Shown: piece after piece, positions 20,967 through 30,179 of the stretch | Numbering within the stretch: the first letter of the stretch is position 1 | Layout: every line of letters starts with the position of its first letter | Origin: Bdellovibrio sp. | GTDB taxonomy: Bacteria; Bdellovibrionota; Bacteriovoracia; Bacteriovoracales; Bacteriovoracaceae | Assembly (NCBI GenBank): GCA_020720455.1 | Contig: DYOQ01000010.1 | Coordinates: 1-61,488 of the forward strand | Length of the DNA stretch: 61,488 nt | Reading direction: 5' to 3' | Made by a program: the position numbers and the translations under genes | The notes under the pieces: model-generated | What the model was told of the DNA's origin: nothing | Database searches by the model: none | Seen by the model: only the letters and a program-made list of their open reading frames with translations

Positions 20967-22187
20967 ATGAAATTATTAATTACAGCACTGTTCATTATTT
21001 TTTCACTACAAGCTTTTGCTACAGCTAGCGATGGGTTTAATAAACGGTTCCATTTAGAAAGAAGAGATGGGAAAGTTGTTACCATTAGAGATCTTTCTCT
21101 AGAAGGTGAGGTTGCTCTTAGTTCTTATGTAGCATTTATCAAAAATCTGTTAATAAATGAGCAAACAAAGCTTGTAAATAATTTTGTAAATGGAAATCAA
21201 GGTTATGAACAAGAGGTTGCTAGACTCTTAGGAGAGGATGCAAATTTTTATACTAGAGCGAGTAAAGATGATCGAGTTGGACAGGTTATTGATTCATTAA
21301 AAGAGCTTGCCCGAATTGATGTTGAAGCTGTGTTTAATGATCCTGCATTCCAAGACGTATTAAATAGTTTTGGAGGTAAGCTGCTTGAAGCTTTAGCATT
21401 TCTTGATCCAACAGTACTTGCAAAGTTAGATGGCCCAAGATTTTTTTATAAGAGAAATGTTGTTCATAAGGCCGTTGAGTTTGGACTGAGCTATGCTAAA
21501 AAGAAACTTACGTGGATACCTGTATTAAATACTGCAACTTTTGTTATAGTCCAAGTTGAAAAAATGATCAAAGATAGAAGAGTGTTTCATCAAAACATGC
21601 TTCTTCACTATTTTGAAAATTTTGATCCATCAGAGCTTGGAATGACAAAAGAAGATGTTGATCATGCGTTCTCATCAATTTATGAATCACAAATCCCATG
21701 GTTTAATAAGTGGGAGTCTGATGCAGCAGTAGTTACATGGAATAGTTACGGTACTGATAAATTTTACAAATCAGTAAGATTTGTAAATTCTCAGCTAAGA
21801 GTTAACAAGCATAAATACTCAAGACTAGGAGAGCGTTTCAATTTTGCATTTGTTGAAGGTGAGTTTAATGGTGAGAGAGTTGTTCTGAATCTTTTTAACA
21901 AGGATAATATGTTTAGCAAAGATTTTGCGATAGCTTATTACCAAGATGAACCGCTACGAGTTGCTAGAAAAAGAGCGGTTCTTCAGTTAGCTGAATTGGG
22001 CCTAAGTTTTCTATCTCTTCCAGATTGGATGAAAAGTAGTATGGAGAGTTATATAAAATCTTTTTACTATCAACAACAGTTGATAGAAGGGGCACTCTAT
22101 GGCCACTTTGAATCGATTGGTGATGTGAAAATGATGGAACAGATAAAAATGAATCAGTTAAATCCGTTTGAGTTGTCAGCGATATAA
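20967..22187 (+). CDS. Secreted protein of unknown function
   Basis: This 406-residue protein starts with a clear signal peptide (MKLLITALFIIFSLQAFATA, cleaved after ATA or nearby). GAAGGAG five bases upstream of the ATG at 20967 decides against the GTG at 20961. The mature protein is rich in aromatic residues and charged helices, with no Cys and no recognised domain. It is probably periplasmic. It converges with the 2044-residue protein gene with one base between stop codons. The neighbour at 19028 ends 115 bases upstream and may or may not share a transcript. Confidence 0.68.
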   Translation: MKLLITALFIIFSLQAFATASDGFNKRFHLERRDGKVVTIRDLSLEGEVALSSYVAFIKNLLINEQTKLVNNFVNGNQGYEQEVARLLGEDANFYTRASKDDRVGQVIDSLKELARIDVEAVFNDPAFQDVLNSFGGKLLEALAFLDPTVLAKLDGPRFFYKRNVVHKAVEFGLSYAKKKLTWIPVLNTATFVIVQVEKMIKDRRVFHQNMLLHYFENFDPSELGMTKEDVDHAFSSIYESQIPWFNKWESDAAVVTWNSYGTDKFYKSVRFVNSQLRVNKHKYSRLGERFNFAFVEGEFNGERVVLNLFNKDNMFSKDFAIAYYQDEPLRVARKRAVLQLAELGLSFLSLPDWMKSSMESYIKSFYYQQQLIEGALYGHFESIGDVKMMEQIKMNQLNPFELSAI

Positions 22188-22188
22188 A

Positions 22189-25100
22189 TTATTTTGTAGA
22201 GACTGGACAGTAATAGTGGTGATTCCAGTAGTAACCTTGATCATAGTAGGTAACTCCAGTCTCTGAATCGCTATCATTATCATTTGTTGAATCGATGACA
22301 CTTTTGATTCTAGTATCTTCTTCTTCAGCATCTTCTCCTTCAGGATAAAATTTGCCACTGTTTGGTTGTCCGAAGAATTTACCAAAGCTAGCACCAGTCT
22401 TAATGTCTGAGAGTTTGCCTGTGGTGGCCTTGCCACCTTTGCAGTAGCTTTCACCAAGTTTAACTAGTTTGTTTTTAACTGATGCCTTTAGTTTTGGCTC
22501 ACCTGTTTCAGGAATGAAGTCAGAATCTTCTAATCCGCCACCTGGTTGATCTTCGCCAACACCTTCGCTTGAGATAAACCTATTAAAATAAAGACTCAGG
22601 TCTGTTTTGGCCGGTAGCATACATATTTTTAAAGCAGTTCCAGAAGAGTTTTTCTTGAGCGATGAATCCTCTGCATGGCCGCTACAGCACTTGGCCTTGT
22701 CTGTAGTCTGCTCTCCAAGTTTTAAACAGCAAGTGAATTCGTTTGCCTTCCAAACTTTTGAATATTTTACTTTGTCACTATAGACAACTCGGTTTCCGGG
22801 GTTTGCGGGATCATTGCTCATTGTAAAATCATCATTGTCTGGGTCGTAAATATTACCAAGAGGTTTTCGAAGGTAAATTTCTGAGTTGGCATTAAAATTA
22901 GCAAGAGTATCACTAGTAAGATCAAAAATATCTTCGACAATCTTTGTAGGGTTACTATTACAGGTTAATGGTTCATAAAAAATTTGTGGAACACCAAGAA
23001 GTTCAAACCTGCTTAGTTTTGTAGCGTAGTAAATGGCGTTTCCGGGATATAGTCCTGCCGATGTGCTACTGGTTCCTAAGTAACCTTCTGTACCAAAAGG
23101 CTCATACTTAATAACAACGCCACCGTAACCACCACCATTTGTCCACGCTTTTGCTGTGCCATCATCATCATAAGTAGGGTCGTTCGGGTCAATTTTGACA
23201 TGCATGATAGTACTATTAAGCACCAGAGCGTAGGTATTATTAGCAAGACCACTATATGAAATATTTCCAGATGCATCGGCCGCTATGGTTGTATTGGCAG
23301 CAAGCGCTATCTCTTTGAGGAGATTTCCCTTCGGGTCGTAAATTCTTGCAAAAACGTCACCATTTCCGATTGTTTTTGGATCTATATATATTGGCAGATA
23401 AAAACTAATTGCGCTTATATCATCGAAAAAGAAATTAATGTTTTGTTTTTCGTATAGGTCAGCACCTGTATTGGTTATGAATTTGGAGGAGTTCTCAAAA
23501 ACGATTGGCATGTATGGAGCATGATGGTGCTTACTTCTTGGTGGAGTCGTAGATGTTGGTACCTCGGTAGGGGTAGTATCTAATACTCTGGTTGTAATGG
23601 CCGGTTTATATGGGTACGCTATCTCATACTCTTTTGGAAATTCAATCGGAACTTGAGCACAACCGCCCTCTTTCCAAACTTTTCTAATGCTAGTATCTGT
23701 CCACTCCACAGAAGTAGAGCTAAAACTGCCGCCAATTGCTGGCGTGATTTTATCACTAGGAGCGCGACAAAGTCTGCTTTGTTCGATAGCGAATCTGTCC
23801 TCATATGCATCACTCATGCCTGTTGGCACCTCGAATGTTAATTCATTGCTATAGTTTAAGCATTCAAGTTTTGACCAAATTAACTGAGGTGCCGCTTTTG
23901 TTGACCAGTCATGGTTATTATCTTTAGCAAAATTTCTAATCCAACCACCACCGCAACATGTTTTTGCTCCGGTGTCGTTGATTGTTTTCCATTGGTAAAG
24001 ATGTGGTAGTGTCCCTTTTATTCCTGCCATTGTACCTGTTCCTGTAACCACCTTGGTTACTTGCGGGACAGAAAAATATGGAGTTGAAGTATCTGTTGGA
24101 TCGGCAGTGACTAGCGTTGCAGCGACTGAGCTATATCTTGAATATCTTCCTGCTAATGTTGTATTATCATGAGGAAAGCTGGCGGGATTTAGATTTGGAT
24201 TATCACCGTACTCATCATCAGTTGTAAATCCGCTCAGGGCCGTATACAAAGTAATAGTTTTGCCAACCTCTCTACAACATCTATTTAAGCTCATGTCATA
24301 ATCATCATAAGCGTCATCGTCTAGATCTGGAGCTGGATGTTCTTGACTACATACTAAATACTCTTTCCAGAAGTTATGTTCAGCATCAGTTCCTCCAAAT
24401 TTATCATTATCGTATAAATCAGCTTCTTCCGAGTGTAGCTTATTTGGCCCACAATCGTGATTGGTATGACAGATGCTTCCAGCTTTTCTAATACAGGCAT
24501 CCCTTGTTACCATCTTGCTGGCAATATCGGTAACTTCACCTGCCGGCTTTGCCTCAATATCTTTAAATGGATAATCATCAACGGTTATTCTTGATTCTAT
24601 TCCGCACATATTTTGCAGACCGATTTCATTATAATCAGTTGTTGCTAGAACGCCACTTTTTATAATGTAATTACCAAAGCTGGTTTCATCCTCATCTGTT
24701 TCAAATTGTGGGCATGACATAATCCTTGCGCTTTTTGTTGTAGCTGTAGCATTACATGGTGCGATCTGAGAGATATAATCAGTTCGAGTATCTGATGTTT
24801 GGTGTTGAGTGAGAGCATTATTTGAGGTTACACTTTTTCCTGGCCGACATATTCCAGCATTGGTTGTCGACATTCCTGTTATGGATGTATAGTTGGAAAT
24901 ATTGGCATTAATATTTGTTGTAACGGCGCTTGGAAAATTAGCGTTACCTTTAAAGTAAAATTCTGGCCGGCCAAGAATTGGTGAGAGCTGTCCATATTGA
25001 ATCGCTTCGACGCTATTGATTGAGCGGTTTATGTTGTTGTTAAATTCGCTACTACTTATGCTTTCGCAGTGAAAATTTGGGGCACAGGTAAACATTTTTT

Positions 25101-28100
25101 TGGCAGAGTCAGATAGGTTAGTTAGCGATGAGTAGTTTCTTGCGCACACAGAGCCGGCCCCTCGATAAACACATCTTTTAGTTCCCCCATCTGAATTAAA
25201 AAATTGAGCAAGACTAAATGTTCCTAGCGATTTTGATTGATTGACTTGCTCGTTACCATCAGAATCAAAAACAGGCCAAAGAGTTCTAAATGGTGAAACA
25301 TCAGCACACATATACTCCCAGCCAAGTCTTGAAACGCAGTCATAGTCGGTTTCGCAGATGTGATGGCGTTGGCATGATCCTGCTTTGTTTTGATCGGGCC
25401 GTTTGTAGTCGAGATCAAAATCGTAATCGTATGAGGAAGCGGTGTTGTGGCCATTGTCAAGTACAACACTGGCAGTGATCACAGAGTTTTCGGCAACATC
25501 GGCAAACGGTGAATTGATTGCAAGATATAGTTTAGTACTTGTAGCTGTTACTCTTCTTCCATCTCCAATTGCGAACCATTTTACTCCATCAAAAGATCCA
25601 ATTAAAGCACCTTTATTAAAACCAAACCAGTCACGTTGATATCCGTTCATAAATAGGGCCGCTTGAGTGGTTAAGCGGTTTTGTCTTTGAGTTTTTAACG
25701 TACCATTTGTTTTGTGAGAAAATGGAATCATTGTTGGTGGTATCCAACATGCTCTACCAAAAATTGTATCTTCGTAATTTCCTTTTGAGTAATTAGTAAT
25801 AAATTGATCTCGTGCGGTTGTATGGCCAATAGACATCAGACCATTTCCTCGTTCAGTTTTTGGATGAGATGAAAAAATTCCATCAGACCATTTATCAGGA
25901 GCGCAGTTCAAGCATGGGGTGTAGAACCCTGCCGTTGCAGTAATTATGTATGTTTCATCGTAGTTAACATCAAGTTCTGTTGCAGGAAGCGCGTTAGTAA
26001 AATCTATCGTCATAGATCCAAGAATGGTGTTTATACTAAAATTTGGTGATATTGGATCTAGTCTAGTTCTTCTATCCATGTATTCAAATTTTTCTCCCTC
26101 TTGTTCAACTCCTGTATCAGCAAGTGTCGACATATCATCAACGCTTTCGCCTGTATCTTTTCGGTAGAAGCGGTGAGGGGCGCTTTTTGACGAGACTGAA
26201 ACAACTAGATTTTGAAATGGCGTTGGGTTTGGATCAACTGGAGGAATTTTACACATTACCTTTATAATGTTGTCACCACTATCTTTAGTTACCTTGAGTC
26301 CAAACGCTGGACAGACTGTTGCAGGATCGTATGGTGGGTCTTCAGTTTTTGCAGCTTCACAACCACACTCTTCTAACACGTCATCGCTAATTGCCATATA
26401 ATTACTCTCGGTACAAGAGCTATTCATGGCGCTACAGCAGTGAGTGTAGTCTGGAGTATCGGCGGCCCCTCCCTCCATGCAGTAATACTTATTTTTCTGA
26501 GCTTCAAAGTAAGCATCGGCCGTGGCACTCGCATTTGGTGTTGGCGTTGGAGTCGGTGTAGTATTGGTTACGTTTCCGCATACGTAATACACGTTTGGCC
26601 AATTGATAAAGTTTTGTGGATTAGAAAGAATATCTGCTTGTGCTTGAGCAAGAATTTCTGATGAGAGCAAACTTGATTCAGGTCTAAGTGTTTTATCAAA
26701 AACACACTGTCCATCGACACAACAATCATATCCTAAGTTGGAGCAGTACATATCACTGCACCCAACGGTTGAAGGATTGGTTGTATTTGTTGATGTATTG
26801 ACTCTAAAAACAACTTTGTTTACAGGTACTAACTCTTCACCAATTAAGTTTTCGTCAGAGAGAGAGTTGCTTGGTGATTCATAAAGAGATAAGTGGGTCG
26901 AATCGATGACACCTGAACATGTTTCGCATACTTTATTTAAGTGATAAACAGCGTCCTCAATTGTAATGGAGAGGCCTCCTGTTGTCGCAATGTAGAGATG
27001 TCCAGCACTATCAAGTGCAACATCTTTACAGTAGTTATTTCCAAGTCCTGAGGCGGTGGTTTTAGTTTTTGTAAAACTTACGCCACTATCGTAAGAGATA
27101 GAAAGGCCGCTTGTTGTCGCACCATAGACTATTCCCGCTGTCGTTGCGCTGACACCATAAACTGTATTTGATGCTAAACCATTTAGAGTAGTTCTATTTG
27201 TAAAACTACTTCCACTATTGCTTGAAACAGATAAACCGTTAGCTGTCGCTGCATAAACTTTAGTAGAAACTGCAAAGACTCTATAGACAGTATTTGATCC
27301 AAGTCCACTACCTGTTGTTTTATTGCTAAAGCTAGTTCCACTATTTGTTGATATAGCAAGTCCGCCAGTTGTTGCTGCATAAAGGGTGCTACCATTTAAA
27401 AAAAGTCCATTTATGTAGTTACTTCCAAGGCCATTTGCAGTTGTTTTAGTTGTAAACGTAGTACCCGAATCTGTTGATATAGATAGGCCACTACCTGTTG
27501 CAACAAAGATAGTTGTACCAATACTATTGGTAGCGACATCTTTAACGATGGTACTTGCAAAACCGCTTGTACTGCTTGTTATAGTTTTGGTAAATGATGA
27601 TCCACCACTGTAAGAGATGGCAAGTCCAGAACTGGTTGCAGCATAGACGTTTGAGTTAGAGTCAGCATAAACACCGTAAACGGTATTGCTTGGAAGTCCA
27701 TGACTGGTCGTCTTTTTAGAAAAAGTTGTCCCACCGTTAACGGAAATATATAATCCTTCATTGCTCGCTACATAGATTATTCCTTTGCTATCAACAAATA
27801 GTTTATTTGGAGAGTTTGTAGATAGTCTGTTTGGAGAGGTAAGTGATCCAACGCAGATATCACTATTTCCATTTCCATCTGGAAGATCAATTTTAAACAT
27901 TCTTTCAGTGGTGATTCCATTATTGGTGACGTTATTGATTGCGTTTGCTCGCACTCTGTACTGCTTGGTCCCCCCTGATTGATTAAAGTTCATAACTAAG
28001 CAGTAGTTTTTTTCGTGGTTGTACTTATTTTTTTCATAAAGTGCGCTTAAAAAATTATGAATTGCGCTTCCTCTTAAGTAGACAACACTGGCCGTATTTT

Positions 28101-28323
28101 CAGGTGCAATAATTGAGGTTTGATAAGTGCCACCGCTATACCAGATGGCCTCATAATCAAAGATTGGAGTGGTCGTTGGTTTAGCAGTAGGAACTGTAGA
28201 GCCTGAGCCTGTTGATTTTTTTGTTCTTGTATTTTTTGCTGGCTCGAAGACGCAAGCGATTCCTAACGAGAATATCATTAGTAGAACTGCTGCTTGTTTA
28301 AGTAATTTTAGGACAATTAACAC
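22189..28323 (-). CDS. Giant cysteine-rich surface lipoprotein-like protein with beta-propeller
   Basis: This 2044-residue exported protein has an N-terminal hydrophobic segment followed by LGIAC near residue 24, an imperfect lipobox, so lipid attachment is likely but not certain. Residues about 173-460 form seven repeats of about 42 residues (for example VYAATSSGLAISYSGGSSF). That is the number expected for a closed seven-bladed propeller of the BNR/two-component-propeller kind. A Thr/Pro linker follows near residue 590. The remaining 1400 residues contain many Cys pairs (CCVDGQC, CCGGGW, CCSG), which suggests an extracellular, disulfide-bonded structure. The GTG start is preceded by GAGGTGG. 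It is probably displayed on the outer surface, perhaps for adhesion or prey contact; that role is inference. Confidence 0.75.
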   Translation of the reverse strand: MLIVLKLLKQAAVLLMIFSLGIACVFEPAKNTRTKKSTGSGSTVPTAKPTTTPIFDYEAIWYSGGTYQTSIIAPENTASVVYLRGSAIHNFLSALYEKNKYNHEKNYCLVMNFNQSGGTKQYRVRANAINNVTNNGITTERMFKIDLPDGNGNSDICVGSLTSPNRLSTNSPNKLFVDSKGIIYVASNEGLYISVNGGTTFSKKTTSHGLPSNTVYGVYADSNSNVYAATSSGLAISYSGGSSFTKTITSSTSGFASTIVKDVATNSIGTTIFVATGSGLSISTDSGTTFTTKTTANGLGSNYINGLFLNGSTLYAATTGGLAISTNSGTSFSNKTTGSGLGSNTVYRVFAVSTKVYAATANGLSVSSNSGSSFTNRTTLNGLASNTVYGVSATTAGIVYGATTSGLSISYDSGVSFTKTKTTASGLGNNYCKDVALDSAGHLYIATTGGLSITIEDAVYHLNKVCETCSGVIDSTHLSLYESPSNSLSDENLIGEELVPVNKVVFRVNTSTNTTNPSTVGCSDMYCSNLGYDCCVDGQCVFDKTLRPESSLLSSEILAQAQADILSNPQNFINWPNVYYVCGNVTNTTPTPTPTPNASATADAYFEAQKNKYYCMEGGAADTPDYTHCCSAMNSSCTESNYMAISDDVLEECGCEAAKTEDPPYDPATVCPAFGLKVTKDSGDNIIKVMCKIPPVDPNPTPFQNLVVSVSSKSAPHRFYRKDTGESVDDMSTLADTGVEQEGEKFEYMDRRTRLDPISPNFSINTILGSMTIDFTNALPATELDVNYDETYIITATAGFYTPCLNCAPDKWSDGIFSSHPKTERGNGLMSIGHTTARDQFITNYSKGNYEDTIFGRACWIPPTMIPFSHKTNGTLKTQRQNRLTTQAALFMNGYQRDWFGFNKGALIGSFDGVKWFAIGDGRRVTATSTKLYLAINSPFADVAENSVITASVVLDNGHNTASSYDYDFDLDYKRPDQNKAGSCQRHHICETDYDCVSRLGWEYMCADVSPFRTLWPVFDSDGNEQVNQSKSLGTFSLAQFFNSDGGTKRCVYRGAGSVCARNYSSLTNLSDSAKKMFTCAPNFHCESISSSEFNNNINRSINSVEAIQYGQLSPILGRPEFYFKGNANFPSAVTTNINANISNYTSITGMSTTNAGICRPGKSVTSNNALTQHQTSDTRTDYISQIAPCNATATTKSARIMSCPQFETDEDETSFGNYIIKSGVLATTDYNEIGLQNMCGIESRITVDDYPFKDIEAKPAGEVTDIASKMVTRDACIRKAGSICHTNHDCGPNKLHSEEADLYDNDKFGGTDAEHNFWKEYLVCSQEHPAPDLDDDAYDDYDMSLNRCCREVGKTITLYTALSGFTTDDEYGDNPNLNPASFPHDNTTLAGRYSRYSSVAATLVTADPTDTSTPYFSVPQVTKVVTGTGTMAGIKGTLPHLYQWKTINDTGAKTCCGGGWIRNFAKDNNHDWSTKAAPQLIWSKLECLNYSNELTFEVPTGMSDAYEDRFAIEQSRLCRAPSDKITPAIGGSFSSTSVEWTDTSIRKVWKEGGCAQVPIEFPKEYEIAYPYKPAITTRVLDTTPTEVPTSTTPPRSKHHHAPYMPIVFENSSKFITNTGADLYEKQNINFFFDDISAISFYLPIYIDPKTIGNGDVFARIYDPKGNLLKEIALAANTTIAADASGNISYSGLANNTYALVLNSTIMHVKIDPNDPTYDDDGTAKAWTNGGGYGGVVIKYEPFGTEGYLGTSSTSAGLYPGNAIYYATKLSRFELLGVPQIFYEPLTCNSNPTKIVEDIFDLTSDTLANFNANSEIYLRKPLGNIYDPDNDDFTMSNDPANPGNRVVYSDKVKYSKVWKANEFTCCLKLGEQTTDKAKCCSGHAEDSSLKKNSSGTALKICMLPAKTDLSLYFNRFISSEGVGEDQPGGGLEDSDFIPETGEPKLKASVKNKLVKLGESYCKGGKATTGKLSDIKTGASFGKFFGQPNSGKFYPEGEDAEEEDTRIKSVIDSTNDNDSDSETGVTYYDQGYYWNHHYYCPVSTK
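26930..27805 (-). repeat. Seven propeller repeats inside the giant surface protein gene
   Basis: Seven consecutive units of roughly 120-130 bases each encode a blade ending in a GL-x-I/V-S-x-x-x-G-x-x-F pattern, with a GLGSNxVY-like junction. The DNA copies are diverged but clearly related. The central four are the most alike (NGLGSN, GSGLGSN, NGLASN junctions). Confidence 0.8.
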
Positions 28324-28493
28324 TGTTCACCACCTCAATACCATTTCGGCAAAATCTAAGTAGGATTTACCTGACTTCATTATCTACTAGGCCATAGGCA
28401 AAAGGTGCTGATCCATAACGACTGAAAGTAACAAGTTGAAATCATGTCGAAAATAAAATATGTTTACTGCCCTAAAAAGTCCATAAGATGGTT

Positions 28494-28511
28494 GAGGCAC
28501 GAAATTTGCTA
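28494..28511 (+). promoter_or_regulatory. Sigma-54-type promoter upstream of the marR-family gene
   Basis: GGCACG (28496-28501), four bases, then TTGCT (28506-28510) reproduces the -24/-12 arrangement of RpoN promoters. The base before GGCACG is A instead of the usual T. Transcription would begin near 28521, giving a leader of about 90 bases before the GTG at 28612. Confidence 0.55.
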
Positions 28512-28611
28512 TGATACTAGGAAAATACAGTTCTGTTAACGCTGAGTCTCATATGTGATTCTTGAATAAGTAGTCCTAAACTGGTACAAGGTTCTTTTCG
28601 GAGGGCCTTGC

Positions 28612-29061
28612 GTGCAAAAAGTTGCTTCAATTGGAAGTCTATTAAAAAAAGTTTACAGACTTTACAGCGGCGCTCTATTAGACGATTTAAAAAAACGTGG
28701 CTTTTCCGATCTACGTCCATCTTTTTTAGAAATCTTGTTATATATTTGTGAAAACAATGGCCCTTTGATTAGAGATATTGGCAAAGCTTGTGGATTAAAA
28801 AAACAGACGATGACAGGCCATTTGAATGAGCTTGAGTTAAGAGGTTACATAAGCAGACGACCTTCTTTAAAAGATAAGAGAGGGCAAGAAGTATTTCTTA
28901 CTGAGTACGGTGAAAAATTTAGACTTAACCTGTATGAGAGTATGGAAGAGCTTGAAAAACGATATTTAAATCTACTTGGCTCGCTTGAGATTGAGAGACT
29001 TGAGTTAGCGCTTGAAGTTTTTCACTCACGAATTTCCAGCGAAGAGATTTCTTTTATTTAA
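28612..29061 (+). CDS. MarR-family transcriptional regulator
   Basis: This 149-residue winged-helix repressor-type protein has a recognition region LIRDIGKACGLKKQTMTGHL near residues 48-67. The wing is RRPSLKDKRGQEVFLTEYG near 83-101, which is characteristic of MarR. A long C-terminal helix would serve as the dimer interface. The GTG start follows GGAGGG by six bases. The 3' end overlaps the convergent RelA/SpoT-type gene by 36 bases. The ligand and targets are not known. A sigma-54-type promoter about 100 bases upstream would be unusual for a MarR gene. Confidence 0.88.
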   Translation: MQKVASIGSLLKKVYRLYSGALLDDLKKRGFSDLRPSFLEILLYICENNGPLIRDIGKACGLKKQTMTGHLNELELRGYISRRPSLKDKRGQEVFLTEYGEKFRLNLYESMEELEKRYLNLLGSLEIERLELALEVFHSRISSEEISFI

Positions 29062-30045
29062 CACTATTTCTGAAAGAATTTTTAATAAATTTTTAGTATC
29101 AAGAAAATAATTTGGATATGTCTTTTGAATTTCTTCCACACTCTCGATATTTACAAGAACAATATTTTTGCAATCACTCTCTTTTAAAGAGAGTTCTTTT
29201 TTAGTATACTCTTCGATGGCCTTACTTAATTCACCTTTTGTAAAAATATCAATATTTGTAATATTCTTGTTATAATTTAATTCTAGCAAAGCATATTTGC
29301 CAGTTCTTCCTTTATTTCTCTTGTTTACGATTATCTCGATACTGTTAGTTGCAGCGTTTAATCGTTCAATAGCTTTTAGTTGTTTGATATTTTTTTTTAA
29401 TTTCGAAATGATCTGTTTTTTGCTAAGTTGTTCATGCTCTTTCAGTGGCCGTTTGCCTTCCTCTATTGAAAAAAAGGAGCTTAGTTCTTTAAAGAACTCT
29501 CTCCATTCTTGCTCTCCATCTCCTGTTTTAAATGATACTTTTTGAAGTGTTCCATACACTTCAACGGCAGTGGCCCAAATATGCTCTAACTCAGTTCGGA
29601 ATTGTATTTCTACCATTCTTGAGCTTGGAGTTTGATATACTAGATGAATGCCTCTATACCCATCATCTTTAGGTTGATAATGGTAATCATCGAGTCTTTT
29701 TAGTTTATTTATACTCTCCGCATTTCTAATGCCAATGAACGCTTTTTCAAGTTCTTCTTTATTCTTAAGAATGACTCTTAATCCTGCAATGTCTTGTAAG
29801 GTACTCAGTCGCATTGTTGGAAATCTTTTTAGCTTAACTCTAATTGACTCTATTCGCTTAAGTCTCTTCGCAATGGCCATGATACCATCGGCCTCAATTT
29901 TTTCTTTTAGTCTTTTATGATAGTAATCTAAACTAGTGGAAAATGAATTTCTCCAGCTCAGAAGTTCCTGATATTCATTGTCAGTAAGTTCTATTTCATT
30001 TTTAAGTTTTTCACCTAATTTATCAATCTGTCTATTGCTTAGCAT
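29026..30045 (-). CDS. RelA/SpoT-domain nucleotide pyrophosphokinase, small and solitary
   Basis: This 339-residue protein has one RelA/SpoT synthetase domain and no hydrolase, TGS or ACT domain. The active-site elements appear intact. The ATP-binding SIRVKLKR region lies near residue 66 and the metal Asp is in QDIAGLRV near 85. The G-loop is YQPKDDGYRGIHLVY near 123-137 and the catalytic Glu is in VEIQFRT near 145. A helix-rich region and a C-terminal domain ending YPNYFLDT follow; I remember this ending from uncharacterised RelA/SpoT-domain proteins, some in toxin-antitoxin or defence settings. It may make (p)ppGpp or ppApp, or pyrophosphorylate tRNA as toxSAS enzymes do. The ATG lacks a good ribosome-binding site, so expression may be low. 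Confidence 0.82.
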   Translation of the reverse strand: MLSNRQIDKLGEKLKNEIELTDNEYQELLSWRNSFSTSLDYYHKRLKEKIEADGIMAIAKRLKRIESIRVKLKRFPTMRLSTLQDIAGLRVILKNKEELEKAFIGIRNAESINKLKRLDDYHYQPKDDGYRGIHLVYQTPSSRMVEIQFRTELEHIWATAVEVYGTLQKVSFKTGDGEQEWREFFKELSSFFSIEEGKRPLKEHEQLSKKQIISKLKKNIKQLKAIERLNAATNSIEIIVNKRNKGRTGKYALLELNYNKNITNIDIFTKGELSKAIEEYTKKELSLKESDCKNIVLVNIESVEEIQKTYPNYFLDTKNLLKILSEIVLNKRNLFAGNS

Positions 30046-30063
30046 GGAATAATAATATCACGG

Positions 30064-30093
30064 CTACTTTTTTTATTCGAGAAAAAAAAGTAG
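30064..30093. other. AT-rich hairpin between lysC and the RelA/SpoT-type gene
   Basis: CTACTTTTTTT (30064-30074) pairs with AAAAAAAGTAG (30083-30093) across an eight-base loop. It lies 87 bases downstream of lysC on the minus strand and just upstream of the RelA/SpoT-type start. It may slow or end transcription from lysC, although the stem is AT-rich and no uridine tract follows it. Confidence 0.45.
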
Positions 30094-30179
30094 ATCCCCG
30101 TATATCTTATTGAATTTACGTTCAAGTGTTCCTTGTCGTTGTTTGAGGGCACTATATTATCTGTATATTTTTGGCGCTG

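Noticed and set aside
26930-27805. Regularly spaced repeats that could suggest a CRISPR array
   Set aside because: The units are 120-130 bases, diverged, in frame and encode propeller blades, so they are protein repeats.
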